DNA of 64,000 nt from Acinetobacter chengduensis (GCF_003664645.1 NZ_RCHC01000002.1:248001-312000), one strand, 5' to 3'. Positions 26,013 through 35,874 are shown, numbered from the stretch's first letter. Numbers and translations are program-made. The notes: a model not told the origin generated them from the sequence alone.

Positions 26013-26079
26013 AAGGCAACCTCAAAATTAAACATACTTAGAGTAAAGTGATTAGCATATAAAAGCGAATATTCAATAT

Positions 26080-26108
26080 AAAAAAAGCGATCCGAAGATC
26101 GCTTTTTT
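26080..26108 (-). terminator. Terminator after Tim44-like gene
   Basis: AAAAAAGCGATC / GATCGCTTTTTT with a short CGAA loop; symmetrical, so it could act on both strands. Confidence 0.88.
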
Positions 26109-26120
26109 GAACGGTGAAGC

Positions 26121-27125
26121 TTAGCTTTCTTGTTGAATGCCAGCAACCAACCAGTCTTGTGTAGAGCCTGCAGGTTTAACAAAATGCCAAACTTCAGCAA
26201 ATGGCTGTGGAAGGCTGTTTAAGTCTTCGCTTACAGTACCTGTAAAGCGTACGCTCACTACGTATTGACCATTTTCAGTTGCAGAATCAGCAACCATAGC
26301 ATTTAAGTTAGAAAACTCAGCAACGTCTTGATCTTGGTTAGCCATAATATCTTGATACATAGACTGGTAAAGGTCAGGAGTTAAATAACGCTGAATTTCT
26401 GAAATGTTGCTGGCCGTATTCATTGACTGAATATGGTTAAAGCGTTGGCGCGCAATGCGTAAGAATGCAGCTGGTTCAGTACCATCAGGAAGCTGACTAC
26501 CAGAACTTGTGTATGCGCCACCTGCAAATGGTGCATTGCTTACAGGTGCAGACGTTGCAGAACCACCTACAGATTGACCAAAGATATTGGTGCTATCACC
26601 GCCACGAGGTGCAGTAGGTGCTTGACCAAATGGTGCTGAGTTACCAGCACCACCATTATTTGGTGCGTATGGGTTGTTAGTTGCTAGTTTTTTTTTTGCG
26701 CCCATCTTACGGAAAACGAAGAAGGCAACAGCTGCAGCAAGCAAGATCCAAATCCAGCTTGGAAGACCACCTTTTTCTTCTTCAGCAGGGGCTACAGCTT
26801 GTTGCTGTGCTTCTGAAGTTGCTTGAGTGTTCTTGTCATCTGCCAATGCATTGGCAGCTACCGCACCAATTGCGGCACCAGCAACACCCGCAGCAACCAT
26901 ACCGCCAACACCTGGACCAGATTTAGCAGGCGCAGTTGCAGGAGCAACAGGCTGTTGAGCTGGAGTAGCTTGACGAGGCTGTTGGTAAGACTGAGTTGGT
27001 GCCGCTTGACGAGACATACCATGGCTTTTACCACCACCGGCACGTTTCGCTTCAGCTGTTAATGGCGCTACAAGTAAAGCAGCCGTTAAAAGACCTGCAA
27101 TCAAACCACGCTGTCGAACTTCCAT
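26121..27125 (-). CDS. Tim44-like domain protein, exported/membrane
   Basis: 334 residues. Residues 1-26 look like a signal peptide (LTAALLVAPLTAEAK). A Gln/Pro/Ala-rich linker (30-70) and a Gly/Ala-rich hydrophobic segment (VGGMVAAGVAGAAIGAV, 72-90) follow, then a further hydrophobic helix (SWIWILLAAAVAFFVF, about 123-139) and a Gly/Asn-rich linker. The C-terminal part (about 215-334) with AAFLRIARQRFNHIQSMN and EVWHFVKPAG...DWLVAGIQ matches the Tim44-like domain, a cone-shaped fold that in mitochondria tethers import motors to membranes. The bacterial role is not established. A soluble domain facing outward or inward cannot be decided. Confidence 0.85.
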   Translation of the reverse strand: MEVRQRGLIAGLLTAALLVAPLTAEAKRAGGGKSHGMSRQAAPTQSYQQPRQATPAQQPVAPATAPAKSGPGVGGMVAAGVAGAAIGAVAANALADDKNTQATSEAQQQAVAPAEEEKGGLPSWIWILLAAAVAFFVFRKMGAKKKLATNNPYAPNNGGAGNSAPFGQAPTAPRGGDSTNIFGQSVGGSATSAPVSNAPFAGGAYTSSGSQLPDGTEPAAFLRIARQRFNHIQSMNTASNISEIQRYLTPDLYQSMYQDIMANQDQDVAEFSNLNAMVADSATENGQYVVSVRFTGTVSEDLNSLPQPFAEVWHFVKPAGSTQDWLVAGIQQES

Positions 27126-27247
27126 TGAGTTTTCCTATAAGAAATGAAAAGAAATAGATTCTTCTTATTTATGCAGTCATTTGTTGCGAATTTCAATATC
27201 TAAATCGTATTTTTAGTGAAAAAATATACAACCAAACTCAGCTTGGA

Positions 27248-28639
27248 TTAGCTGAGCTCTTCACTGAGGTTCATGGCTTCTGTTAAGGCTTCATGTAAAC
27301 GGGCAACAGAAATAATTTGTACACCTTCAATTGCTTTTTGTGGAGCATTACCACGAGGCACGATAATGTACTTAAAGCCGTGTTTAATTGCTTCTTTTAA
27401 GCGCTCTTGGCCATTGGGCACAGGGCGAATTTCGCCAGATAAACCAACTTCACCAAATACAGCAAGTTGCTGTGGCAGTGCTTTACCACGAATACTAGAA
27501 GCACAAGCCAGAAGTACGGCAAAATCAGAACCAGTTTCGGTAATTTTTAAGCCACCGACAATATTCACATATACATCTTGGCCTGAGGTTTGTACCCCGC
27601 CATGACGGTGCATGACTGCAAGTAACATATTTAAACGGTTTTGTTCTAAGCCTAAAGCAACGCGACGTGGTTGACCGTGAGCATCATCTACCAAGGCTTG
27701 CACTTCAACTAAAAGTGGGCGTGTACCTTCTCGACTAATCATCACGATAGAGCCCGGAATGGCTTCATCATAACGACTCAGAAAAATAGCAGAAGGATTT
27801 GAAACTTCGCGTAGGCCTTTGTCTGTCATGCCAAACACGCCCAACTCATTGACTGCACCAAAACGGTTTTTCACTGCGCGAATCATACGGAAACGAGAAT
27901 CGGCCTGACCTTCAAAATAAAGTACACAGTCCACCATGTGTTCTAGTACACGTGGTCCTGCTAAAGAACCTTCTTTAGTCACATGGCCAACAATAAACAA
28001 AGCTGTCCCACTGTTTTTGGCAAAACGTGTGAGTAGGGCAGCAGATTCACGTATTTGCGAAACTCCACCCGGAGCTGATTGTAATGTTTCGGTATATAGA
28101 GTTTGAATCGAATCTAAAATAGCTACAGCAGGCCGCTCATGTGCCAATACTTCACAAATACGTTCAACACAGGTTTCGGCCATCACCTTTAATTTGTCCG
28201 TAGGCAAATCAAGTCGATTAGCGCGAAGCGCAACTTGAGAAAGTGATTCTTCACCTGTGACATATAATGCTGGGCTGTTGGCAGAAGCCATGTGCGTTGC
28301 TGTTTGTAGCAAAATGGTGGATTTACCAATACCTGGGTCACCACCAATAAGCACCACTGAACCTGTGACGAGGCCACCACCTAATACACGGTCAAATTCG
28401 CCAATACCAGTTTGCAAACGCGTTTCATTTGAAACCGATATTTGATTCAGTGTGGTAATGCTAGCCGCTTGGCCTGCATAACCACCGCCCATTTTAGGCT
28501 GTGCACGATGGCTGACAGCTGGTGCAATGCTGACTTCATTTAGACAATTCCATTCGCCACAATCGCTACATTGGCCTGACCATTTGGGATGGTCTGCACC
28601 GCATTGTTCACAACGATAAACACTTTTTGCTTTTGCCAT
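27248..28639 (-). CDS. radA: DNA repair protein RadA
   Basis: 463 residues. RadA is a RecA-like DnaB-type helicase that promotes branch migration in recombination. The N-terminal zinc finger (CEQCGADHPKWSGQCSDCGEWN, about 10-31), the Walker A GGDPGIGKST near 98, the RadA-specific KNRFGAVNELGVF near 255 and the C-terminal Lon protease-like domain with GGLKITETGSDFAVLLA and FGEVGLSGEIRPV are all present. It is upstream of, and on the same strand as, the Tim44-like gene with a 122-bp gap. Competence is suggested by comEC elsewhere in the window; RadA is needed for transformation in several bacteria. Confidence 0.96.
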   Translation of the reverse strand: MAKAKSVYRCEQCGADHPKWSGQCSDCGEWNCLNEVSIAPAVSHRAQPKMGGGYAGQAASITTLNQISVSNETRLQTGIGEFDRVLGGGLVTGSVVLIGGDPGIGKSTILLQTATHMASANSPALYVTGEESLSQVALRANRLDLPTDKLKVMAETCVERICEVLAHERPAVAILDSIQTLYTETLQSAPGGVSQIRESAALLTRFAKNSGTALFIVGHVTKEGSLAGPRVLEHMVDCVLYFEGQADSRFRMIRAVKNRFGAVNELGVFGMTDKGLREVSNPSAIFLSRYDEAIPGSIVMISREGTRPLLVEVQALVDDAHGQPRRVALGLEQNRLNMLLAVMHRHGGVQTSGQDVYVNIVGGLKITETGSDFAVLLACASSIRGKALPQQLAVFGEVGLSGEIRPVPNGQERLKEAIKHGFKYIIVPRGNAPQKAIEGVQIISVARLHEALTEAMNLSEELS

Positions 28640-28824
28640 AACCTAAGTTGAAAGCTGTTGTCATTGAGCAAGAGCATAACCATGTATACGTCGGAACGCT
28701 ATGGATTCGAATTAAAATCCGTTGTTTCAAGTCAATCTGTGTCGCATAAATACAAGGTGGTTCCCCTGAATGTAGTTTCAGGCTTTATAATAGAGGCTTA
28801 AATTACTCAAAATGGATCACTGCA

Positions 28825-29259
28825 ATGCCAATGCTTATACACCATATCGATGCGATTGCGCGTGAAAAAAAACGTGATGTGCTTTTTTTACATTTTGAAA
28901 ATTATATTGAAGATAAAGATTTAGAGGACAATGCACGTAATACTGTTTTGGCATGGTTAGATGAACATGGTATTGCCTATACGCCATGCATGGGGATAGA
29001 AGATGAGAGCATCATTGATGGCTATTTGGGAGATGTTTATTTAGAGTTGCCATTTGATGAGCAAGATCCACAATATCAGTTAGTGCAACAGCATCTTGAG
29101 GATGATGAAGGTAATATGAAAATTGAAGATGTCTTCTTTTTTGTATTATCGCTTGAAGTCGCTTTAGAAATTGAAGCTGATCGCCAAGAACAAAATGATT
29201 TAGAAGACCAATTCGAAGATGACGAAGAAGATCCTACGACACACGGCCGTTTAAGTTAA
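28825..29259 (+). CDS. Acidic protein of unknown function
   Basis: 144 residues, strongly acidic, especially in the last 40 (LEDQFEDDEEDPTT). The first part (VLFLHFENYIEDKDLEDNARNTVLAWLDEHGIAYTPC) suggests a small alpha/beta fold, followed by YLGDVYLELPFDEQDPQYQLVQQHLED. No known motif was recognised. It is divergent from radA and has a terminator at 29300-29333. Codon use and length support a real gene. No export signal. Confidence 0.75.
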   Translation: MPMLIHHIDAIAREKKRDVLFLHFENYIEDKDLEDNARNTVLAWLDEHGIAYTPCMGIEDESIIDGYLGDVYLELPFDEQDPQYQLVQQHLEDDEGNMKIEDVFFFVLSLEVALEIEADRQEQNDLEDQFEDDEEDPTTHGRLS

Positions 29260-29299
29260 GATTTTCCATTGCGTATTTGTTTAGATACTCATGGATATA

Positions 29300-29333
29300 A
29301 TAAAAAAGCCACACATCTGTGTGGCTTTTTTAT
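29300..29333. terminator. Bidirectional terminator
   Basis: AAAAAGCCACACA / TGTGTGGCTTTTT with a short TC loop, between the converging acidic protein gene and the AGCS transporter gene. Confidence 0.9.
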
Positions 29334-29347
29334 TGGGTAGACTTTGT

Positions 29348-30703
29348 TTAGTAAAGTTCACCAGTTTTACGGCGTGCAATAAAGTCTTTAGATTCTTTAA
29401 CAATAATGCCCGAAAGGAGTAACAGTGCGAGACAGTTTGGTGCAGCCATGAGGCCGTTAAAAGTATCTGCAAATAACCAAACCAAATCCAGTGTCACCAC
29501 ACAGCCTACAAACACTGAGGCGATATAAATAAGTCGATAGATTAAGATCGATTTATCACCCAATAAATAAGTACAGCATTTTTCACCATAATAGCTCCAA
29601 CCTAAAATAGTTGAATAGGCGAAGAAAATAATACCAAAGGTCACCACCCAGCCACCAAAACCTGGCAGGAGTTTCTCAAATACACTAATGGTAAGTACCG
29701 CACCAGTTTGGTCTCCGAAGCTATTGCCTGCCATAATAAAGCCCATAACTAAAACAATACCAGTAATTGAGCACACAATAATGGTATCAAGGAATGTACC
29801 TGTCATAGAGACTAAACCTTGACGTGCAGGATGGTCAGTCTGTGCGGCTGCGGCAGCAATCGGTGCAGAACCCATACCGGCTTCATTTGAGAACACACCA
29901 CGTGCAACACCGTAGCGGATTGCGGCACCAATGGCACCACCAGCAGCAGCTTCACCTGTAAAGGCATAAGTAAAGATTAGTTTGAGTGCAGGGATAACTA
30001 ATTCAAGATTATTGACAATAATTGCCAAGCCACCCAATACATAGCCAACCGCCATAATTGGGACAATCACCGAAGACGCTTTAGAGATGGATTTAATTCC
30101 ACCTAAAATAACTAAGGCTGAAAAAGCGGTAATGATAATAGCTGTTGTGAGCGTACTAATTCCTAAGCTATTTTCAACAGCTAAAGCGACAGTATTGGAT
30201 TGAACTGAACTGCCAATACCAAACGATGCCAAAGTACCAAATAGCGCAAACAGTACAGCGAGCCATTTCCATTTTGCACCTAGTCCACGCTCGATGTAGT
30301 ACATCGGGCCACCAGACATTTCGCCTTTTTCATTTTTAATACGGAATTTAACCGCCAATACGCCTTCGCCGTACTTGGTTGCCATACCAAACAGTGCGGT
30401 CATCCACATCCAAAACACTGCACCTGGGCCACCGAGTACGCAGGCTGTTGCAACACCTGCAATATTACCTGTACCGATTGTGGCAGACAGTGCAGTCATG
30501 AGTGAGGCAAATTGACTAATATCGCCTTCATGTTTTTTTGGGTGTTTACCAAAGACCTGTTTAAAGGCCAATGGCAACATACGAAATTGCCAAAATAATA
30601 AGCGGAATGTGAGGAATACGCCTGTACCAACAATCAGTACTAGCATATAAGGACCCCAGACTAAGCCACTCAGGGTCTCCATAAAATTTTGTAAGTTTTG
30701 CAT
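29348..30703 (-). CDS. Alanine/glycine:cation symporter (AGCS family)
   Basis: 451 residues from the ATG at 30703 (MQNLQNFMETL); ATG at 30718 and TTG at 30751 are in-frame alternatives with no better ribosome binding site. About ten membrane helices. Motifs of the AGCS family are seen: ALSATIGTGNIAGVATA (about 70), GPGAVFWMWMTALFGMATKYGE, SGGPMYYIERGLG, RGVFSNEAGMGSAPIAAAAA and GWSYYGEKCC. These symporters take up alanine or glycine with Na+. The divergent neighbour is a CycA-type D-serine/alanine/glycine permease, so the pair gathers small neutral amino acids. Substrate is inferred. Confidence 0.9.
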   Translation of the reverse strand: MQNLQNFMETLSGLVWGPYMLVLIVGTGVFLTFRLLFWQFRMLPLAFKQVFGKHPKKHEGDISQFASLMTALSATIGTGNIAGVATACVLGGPGAVFWMWMTALFGMATKYGEGVLAVKFRIKNEKGEMSGGPMYYIERGLGAKWKWLAVLFALFGTLASFGIGSSVQSNTVALAVENSLGISTLTTAIIITAFSALVILGGIKSISKASSVIVPIMAVGYVLGGLAIIVNNLELVIPALKLIFTYAFTGEAAAGGAIGAAIRYGVARGVFSNEAGMGSAPIAAAAAQTDHPARQGLVSMTGTFLDTIIVCSITGIVLVMGFIMAGNSFGDQTGAVLTISVFEKLLPGFGGWVVTFGIIFFAYSTILGWSYYGEKCCTYLLGDKSILIYRLIYIASVFVGCVVTLDLVWLFADTFNGLMAAPNCLALLLLSGIIVKESKDFIARRKTGELY

Positions 30704-31019
30704 ATTTTTCTTATCCATCCCATCTAGGTTATTTACGCTTGCATCAAGCAAGTGCTATGCCAGTTAGTCGAAACTTCCAGTGTTTAATCCCTTTTTTATG
30801 CTAGGAGCTTTTTTTATTACTCATGTTTTCAATTTTTTATGTTGATGCATGTATTTATGGCACTACTTATATTTAGTGTAATATTTATACTTTGTATATA
30901 AGAAAAATAAATTAAATACAGCAATTAATCCGAAAATATAGATCAAACGAAAATAATTTTGTATTTTTTGAATCAATTAAGTTAATTTGTGCGGATTGGA
31001 CAGCAGAATTGAATCAAGA
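30704..31019. other. Divergent promoter region of AGCS and cycA genes
   Basis: 316 bp, AT-rich, containing promoters for both genes. TATACTTTGTATATAAG (about 30888-30904) may contribute -10 sequences. I looked for a glycine riboswitch and saw none. Confidence 0.45.
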
Positions 31020-32423
31020 ATGAATCATCAAAATAATAGTTCGTCAGCTGAAAATGGCGATCTACAACGTAGTCTGTCTAACCGACATCTTCAATTAATT
31101 GCAATTGGCGGTGCGATTGGTACGGGCTTATTCATGGGCTCTGGTAAAACAATTAGTTTGGCTGGGCCATCCATACTGGTCATCTATATGATCATTGGCT
31201 TCATGGTCTTTTTGGTCATGCGAGCGTTGGGTGAACTTTTACTATCTAACTTGCAGTACAAGTCATTTATTGACTTTGCAACAGATTTAATCGGCCCGTG
31301 GGCGGGTTATTTTGTCGGTTGGACCTATTGGTTGTGTTGGATTACCATTGGTATCGCAGACCTTTCCGCCATTATTTACTATTTACAGTTTTTTAATGGA
31401 GGTAACCCATTCTCGCCAGAAGAAGGGGTGCTCATTAGTATTGCTGCTATTGTGTTTATTATGGGACTCAACCTAGTCACTGTTAAGCTCTTTGGTGAGT
31501 TAGAGTTTTGGTTTGCACTGATCAAAATTTTAGCCATCGTGGTGCTTATTGGTGTTGGTTTGTGGATGATCTTTACTGGTTTTACCTCAACATCAGGTGA
31601 AATTGCATCATTTACCCACTTGTGGTCACATGGTGGCTTATTTCCAACAGGGGTTACAGGCTTCTTAGCAGGCTTCCAAATTGCGATCTTTGCCTTTGTT
31701 GGGGTTGAATTGGTCGGTACAACAGCTGCTGAAACTAAAGATCCTGAGCATAACTTACCTAAAGCTGTGAACTCGATTCCAATCCGTATCATCATTTTCT
31801 ATGTGTTGGCATTGATCATCGTGATGTCTGTAACACCATGGAATCAAATTGATCCGAGCATTTCGCCGTTTGTTAATTTATTTAGCCAAGCGGGGATTGC
31901 AGCTGCAGCTATTATTATGAACTTGGTGGTGTTGTCATCGGTGATGTCATCAATGAACAGTGGTGTGTTTTCTACCTCGCGTATGCTATTTGGTTTGTCT
32001 CGTGAAGAGCAAGGGCCAAAGGCTTTTGGTAAATTGAATAAGCGTGCCGTACCTGCAAATGCACTGTATTTCTCGGCAGTATGTTTGTTATTGGGTGCTG
32101 CGTTACAGTACTTTGTTCCGAATACCGTTGAAGCCTTTACTTTGGCTACTACACTTTCTACTGTCTTGTTTATCTGTGTATGGCTCATGATTATCTGGAG
32201 TTATATTGTGTACTACAAGACGCGCCCAGAACTTCATGCAAAATCAACCTTTAAGTTACCGGGTGGTTTATATACATGCTGGTTCGTGATCATCTTCTTT
32301 ATTGGCATGATTTATGTATTGTCTTTAGAAGCAGATACGATGAAAGCCTTAATGGTCAGCCCAATCTGGTTTGTGATTTTGGTGATTGGTTACTTTGGTT
32401 TTTATAAGAAAAAGCAACAATAA
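31020..32423 (+). CDS. cycA: D-serine/D-alanine/glycine permease CycA
   Basis: 467 residues from the ATG at 31020 (MNHQNNSSS); the frame extends to a TTG at 30987. Twelve membrane helices of the amino acid-polyamine-organocation family. The sequence follows E. coli CycA closely: RSLSNRHLQLIAIGGAIGTG near 20, MGSGKTISLAGPSI, MRALGELLLSNLQYKSF, WAGYFVGWTYWLCW, FVGVELVGTTAAETKDPE, and SGVFSTSRMLFGLSREE. It imports D-Ser, D-Ala, Gly and L-Ala by proton symport, and is the route of D-cycloserine entry in E. coli. It is divergent from an AGCS alanine transporter. Confidence 0.92.
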   Translation: MNHQNNSSSAENGDLQRSLSNRHLQLIAIGGAIGTGLFMGSGKTISLAGPSILVIYMIIGFMVFLVMRALGELLLSNLQYKSFIDFATDLIGPWAGYFVGWTYWLCWITIGIADLSAIIYYLQFFNGGNPFSPEEGVLISIAAIVFIMGLNLVTVKLFGELEFWFALIKILAIVVLIGVGLWMIFTGFTSTSGEIASFTHLWSHGGLFPTGVTGFLAGFQIAIFAFVGVELVGTTAAETKDPEHNLPKAVNSIPIRIIIFYVLALIIVMSVTPWNQIDPSISPFVNLFSQAGIAAAAIIMNLVVLSSVMSSMNSGVFSTSRMLFGLSREEQGPKAFGKLNKRAVPANALYFSAVCLLLGAALQYFVPNTVEAFTLATTLSTVLFICVWLMIIWSYIVYYKTRPELHAKSTFKLPGGLYTCWFVIIFFIGMIYVLSLEADTMKALMVSPIWFVILVIGYFGFYKKKQQ

Positions 32424-32434
32424 GTTCCTAAGCT

Positions 32435-32467
32435 AAAAAAACTGTCCAATATGGGCAGTTTTTTTAT
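32435..32467 (+). terminator. Terminator after cycA
   Basis: AAACTGTCC and GGGCAGTTT pair with one T-G pair, followed by six or more T. Confidence 0.85.
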
Positions 32468-32758
32468 GCCTGAAATTGAGCAAACCATGAATATTACGCG
32501 TTCAAACAGTGAGATATGGCCAGTGTAACGTGCCTATTTTCATGGGTTTAAAGAGACCGCAATGCTTAGTTTAATTTTAATTGAAAAGGTATGGCCGAAT
32601 AGGCACAGTCAAATTAAACAAGAGTAACTGCAAAATAAAAATAAAAGTTGCCTAATTTTAAAACAGAGTGCGGATCAGCACATTGAGAAATCGTGGGCTT
32701 TTCTTTTATCCGTGTGTTGATCACGTTATACTCGGAAAAAATATTTTTAGGTACGCGT
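32468..32758. other. Intergenic region before lptM
   Basis: 291 bp after the cycA terminator with no recognised structure. It should contain the promoter of the lptM-lysA-dapF group. Confidence 0.45.
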
Positions 32759-32956
32759 ATGAATCGTGTTATGAGTTGCAAAATGGTGATGCTTTTATTG
32801 GGCAGTTTACTTTTGACTGCTTGTGGCCAGTCTGGCGCATTACATTTGCCAGGCGATACGAACGCTGACAAACGTGCAAAATATTTACTGTATTCAGATC
32901 AGAATACAGAAAAAAAAGCTGAGGAAGTGCATGAGCAACAAGCACCAGCTCAGTAG
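32759..32956 (+). CDS. lptM: Small LptM-like (YifL-type) lipoprotein
   Basis: 65 residues from the ATG at 32759 (MNRVMSCKMVML); the frame extends to 32693, but the shorter start gives a proper lipoprotein signal. Signal peptide with lipobox LLTAC (Cys about residue 21), then CGQSGALHLPGD, the signature of the YifL/LptM family. LptM helps LptD, the lipopolysaccharide translocon, to mature. It lies immediately upstream of lysA and dapF, the usual neighbours of this gene, which supports the call. Confidence 0.88.
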   Translation: MNRVMSCKMVMLLLGSLLLTACGQSGALHLPGDTNADKRAKYLLYSDQNTEKKAEEVHEQQAPAQ

Positions 32957-33021
32957 TCTGCAGAGACTGAAGCTAGGGCTTCAAAAACTACATCTGATTT
33001 GATTTAAGCAAGGATACTTTC

Positions 33022-34266
33022 ATGAGTTTCACCCGCATCAATGGGGTTTTGCATGCTGAGCAATGTTCATTACAAGCGCTCGCAGTGCAATACGGCACAC
33101 CACTATATGTCTATTCTAAAGCAGCTTTTGAAAAGCATTACTTAGATATGGACCGTGCATTTAGCTTTATCGACCATCAAATTTGTTTTGCGGTGAAGTC
33201 TAATTCCAATATTGCGGTATTGAATGTATTGGCCAAGCTTGGCGCTGGTTTTGATATTGTGACAGGCGGTGAGTTAGCGCGTGTACTCAAAGCAGGCGGT
33301 GATGCTACTAAAATCGTGTTTTCAGGTTTAGGTAAAACTGAAGCGGATATTCAAAAAGCACTTGAAGTGGGTATTGCTTGCTTTAATGTCGAGTCTTATG
33401 CAGAGCTGGATCGTATTCAAAAGGTTGCAGCTAAACTTGGCAAAAAAGCGCCAATTTCATTGCGAGTTAATCCAGATGTAGATGCCAAAACACATCCATA
33501 TATTTCTACGGGTTTAAAAGAAAATAAATTTGGTATTCCTTCGGACAGCGTATATGAAACCTATCAATATGCAGCGTCATTATCTCACTTGGATGTTGTG
33601 GGGATTGATTGTCATATTGGTTCACAGTTGACTGAAACACAGCCATTTGTTGATGCTTTAGATCGCGTTATGGTCATGATTGATCATTTGAAAACTTTAG
33701 GTATTCAACTAAAACACATTGATATTGGCGGTGGCTTAGGTGTGACCTATAAAGATGAAACTCCACCTTCTGTAGAAGAATATGCCAATGCCATGAAACC
33801 AGCTTTAGAAAAGCTCGGTATGAAAGTATATATGGAGCCAGGTCGTAGCATCTCTGCAAATGCGGGTGCGTTATTAACCAAAGTTGATTTATTAAAACCA
33901 ACCAATCACCGTAACTTTGCCATTATTGATGCAGCGATGAACGACTTGATTCGCCCTGCATTATATGAAGCGTGGATGGACATTCAAACAGTTACACCAA
34001 ATACTCAAGCAGAAACTAAAACTTGGGATGTGGTGGGTGCAATTTGTGAAACGGGCGATTTCTTAGGGAAAGAGCGCGAATTAGCCATTGAAGAAAATGA
34101 TGTACTGGCGGTGTTGGGCGCGGGTGCATACGGTTTTGTAATGAGTTCGAATTACAACAGCCGAGGTCGTGCCGCTGAAGTGATAGTAGATGGTGAACAA
34201 GCACATTTGGTTCGTGAGCGTGAAACGATAGAATCGTTATGGGAACGTGAGCGTCTTTTGCCTTAA
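33022..34266 (+). CDS. lysA: Diaminopimelate decarboxylase LysA
   Basis: 414 residues. LysA decarboxylates meso-diaminopimelate to L-lysine with pyridoxal phosphate. Visible are CFAVKSNSNIAVL with the PLP Lys (about 59), GAGFDIVTGGELARVLKAG, the glycine-rich phosphate loop (IDIGGGLGVTY, about 234), MEPGRSISANAG and the substrate-binding ICETGDFLGKERELA with the catalytic Cys (about 342). It follows lptM and is 13 bp before dapF, so the three form one transcription unit. The last two steps of lysine synthesis (dapF then lysA) are side by side. Confidence 0.97.
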   Translation: MSFTRINGVLHAEQCSLQALAVQYGTPLYVYSKAAFEKHYLDMDRAFSFIDHQICFAVKSNSNIAVLNVLAKLGAGFDIVTGGELARVLKAGGDATKIVFSGLGKTEADIQKALEVGIACFNVESYAELDRIQKVAAKLGKKAPISLRVNPDVDAKTHPYISTGLKENKFGIPSDSVYETYQYAASLSHLDVVGIDCHIGSQLTETQPFVDALDRVMVMIDHLKTLGIQLKHIDIGGGLGVTYKDETPPSVEEYANAMKPALEKLGMKVYMEPGRSISANAGALLTKVDLLKPTNHRNFAIIDAAMNDLIRPALYEAWMDIQTVTPNTQAETKTWDVVGAICETGDFLGKERELAIEENDVLAVLGAGAYGFVMSSNYNSRGRAAEVIVDGEQAHLVRERETIESLWERERLLP

Positions 34267-34279
34267 GGAGTGATTCGAG

Positions 34280-35125
34280 ATGTTAGTAGAATTTACCAAA
34301 ATGCATGGCTTGGGCAATGACTTTCTGGTCCTAGATCTAATCAGCCAGCGTGTGTATCTTGATGCACTAACTATTCAGCGTTTAGCGGATCGTCACTTTG
34401 GGATTGGTTTTGATCAGTTGTTGATTGTAGAGCCACCTGATGTGCCAAATGCAGACTTTAAATACCGTATTTTTAATGCAGATGGTTCAGAAGTTGAGCA
34501 ATGCGGTAATGGTGTACGTTGCTTTGCGCGATTTGTACATGAACGTCAATTGACGACCAAAACCAAAATTAAAGTGCAAACTAAGGCGGGTATTGTTGAG
34601 CCTGAATTAGGTGAAAATGGTTGGGTTCGTGTAAACATGGGCTACCCAAAATTCTTGCCACAAGAAATTCCATTTTTGGCAGAAGAGCCTGAAAACCTAT
34701 ACGACATTGATTTAGCCAACAATGAAAAGTTGACGATTGATGTGGTGAATATGGGTAATCCGCATGCAGTGACGATTGTTCCAGATGTCATTACAGCTGA
34801 TGTGCCACGAATTGGCCCACAAGTTGAATCACATGCGCGTTTCCCACAACGTGTAAATGCTGGATTTATGCAAATCATTGATGAAAAGCATGCGCGCTTA
34901 CGTGTGTTTGAACGTGGTGTAGGTGAAACCTTAGCGTGTGGTACGGGTGCTTGTGCGGCTGCTGTATCGGGCATGCGTCGTGGCTTGTTGTCAAGTAATG
35001 TTGAAATTGAATTGGCAGGCGGTAAGCTTCAAATTGAATGGAAAGAAGGTGATGTGGTTTGGATGACTGGTCCAACTGCTACTGTTTACGAAGGTCGTTT
35101 AGATTTACGTTACTTCCAATCTTAA
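34280..35125 (+). CDS. dapF: Diaminopimelate epimerase DapF
   Basis: 281 residues. DapF converts L,L-diaminopimelate to the meso form, which feeds both LysA and peptidoglycan. Its two catalytic Cys are in [11 protein letters not shown] (about 73) and [14 protein letters not shown] (about 219). The N-terminal [12 protein letters not shown] and the middle VNMGNPHAV are also typical. Its ribosome binding site AAGGAG lies in the short gap behind lysA. A terminator follows at 35157-35188. Confidence 0.97.
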   Translation: MLVEFTKMHGLGNDFLVLDLISQRVYLDALTIQRLADRHFGIGFDQLLIVEPPDVPNADFKYRIFNADGSEVEQCGNGVRCFARFVHERQLTTKTKIKVQTKAGIVEPELGENGWVRVNMGYPKFLPQEIPFLAEEPENLYDIDLANNEKLTIDVVNMGNPHAVTIVPDVITADVPRIGPQVESHARFPQRVNAGFMQIIDEKHARLRVFERGVGETLACGTGACAAAVSGMRRGLLSSNVEIELAGGKLQIEWKEGDVVWMTGPTATVYEGRLDLRYFQS

Positions 35126-35156
35126 TTTCTCATCAAGCTAAACATGCCCATGAAAC

Positions 35157-35188
35157 AAAAGAGCACTTTCAAATGAAGGTGCTTTTTT
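35157..35188 (+). terminator. Terminator after dapF
   Basis: AAGAGCACTTTC / GAAGGTGCTTTT with one T-G pair, followed by T-run; ends the lptM-lysA-dapF unit. Confidence 0.82.
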
Positions 35189-35244
35189 ATGATGATAAAT
35201 CCGCTATGCTGTCGCTAATAACACATTTTTCATGAATTAAAACT

Positions 35245-35874
35245 ATGCAACTGATTTTTTTACCTGGTGCATCGGGCAGTACGTCTTTTTGGCAACCTGT
35301 GCAGCAAAGACTTGTCAGTTGTGTCTCTGATCGTTTTAAATCTCAAAAAGTCATTGCATATCCTTCATTTGGTCATGTATCTGCGCATGCTGATGTATAT
35401 GATTTTGCAAGTTTAACTGAATATGTGCTGGGGCAGATTCAGCAAGAATGCATCATTATTGCACAGTCCATGGGTGGCATTTTTGCAGTGCAGGCTACTT
35501 TGCAAAAACCAGATTTAGTGAAAGGTTTGGTTTTGTTGGCAACCTCAGGCGGTATTAACTTAAAGCCTTTTCAGGTACAAGATTGGCGTAGTGCTTATCA
35601 GCAGCAGTATTTAAACTATCCAGATTGGTTTTGTACGGCAAGACTCGACTACAGCTTACAGTTGCAGACCATCTCACAGCCTGTTTTGTTGTTATGGGGA
35701 GAGCAAGATCCAATCAGTCCTATCACTGTGGGCTCGTATTTACAGTCGCTTCTACCGCAATCGAAATTGCGCATTGTATTGGGTGGAGATCATTTGTTTG
35801 CAGAAAAGTATCCAGATCAGAGTGCTAAATTTATTGCTGAATACTTAGCTGAATGGGAGGCTGAAGCGTGCTAG
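35245..35874 (+). CDS. Alpha/beta hydrolase
   Basis: 209 residues, a compact alpha/beta hydrolase. The oxyanion strand LPGASGSTSFWQPVQ is at 5-20. The nucleophile elbow is IIIAQSMGGIFA (about 70-81), so the motif is A-x-S-x-G rather than G-x-S-x-G. The acid is in LLWGEQDPIS (about 154) and the His in LGGDHLFAEKY (about 183). The substrate is unknown. It overlaps the start of xerC by 7 bp and so is probably translated with it. In many relatives this slot between dapF and xerC holds a DUF484 gene instead. Confidence 0.85.
   Translation: MQLIFLPGASGSTSFWQPVQQRLVSCVSDRFKSQKVIAYPSFGHVSAHADVYDFASLTEYVLGQIQQECIIIAQSMGGIFAVQATLQKPDLVKGLVLLATSGGINLKPFQVQDWRSAYQQQYLNYPDWFCTARLDYSLQLQTISQPVLLLWGEQDPISPITVGSYLQSLLPQSKLRIVLGGDHLFAEKYPDQSAKFIAEYLAEWEAEAC

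Noticed and set aside
30704..31019. Glycine riboswitch upstream of the AGCS or CycA gene.
   Set aside because: Neither strand shows the paired GGAGAG-type cores expected.
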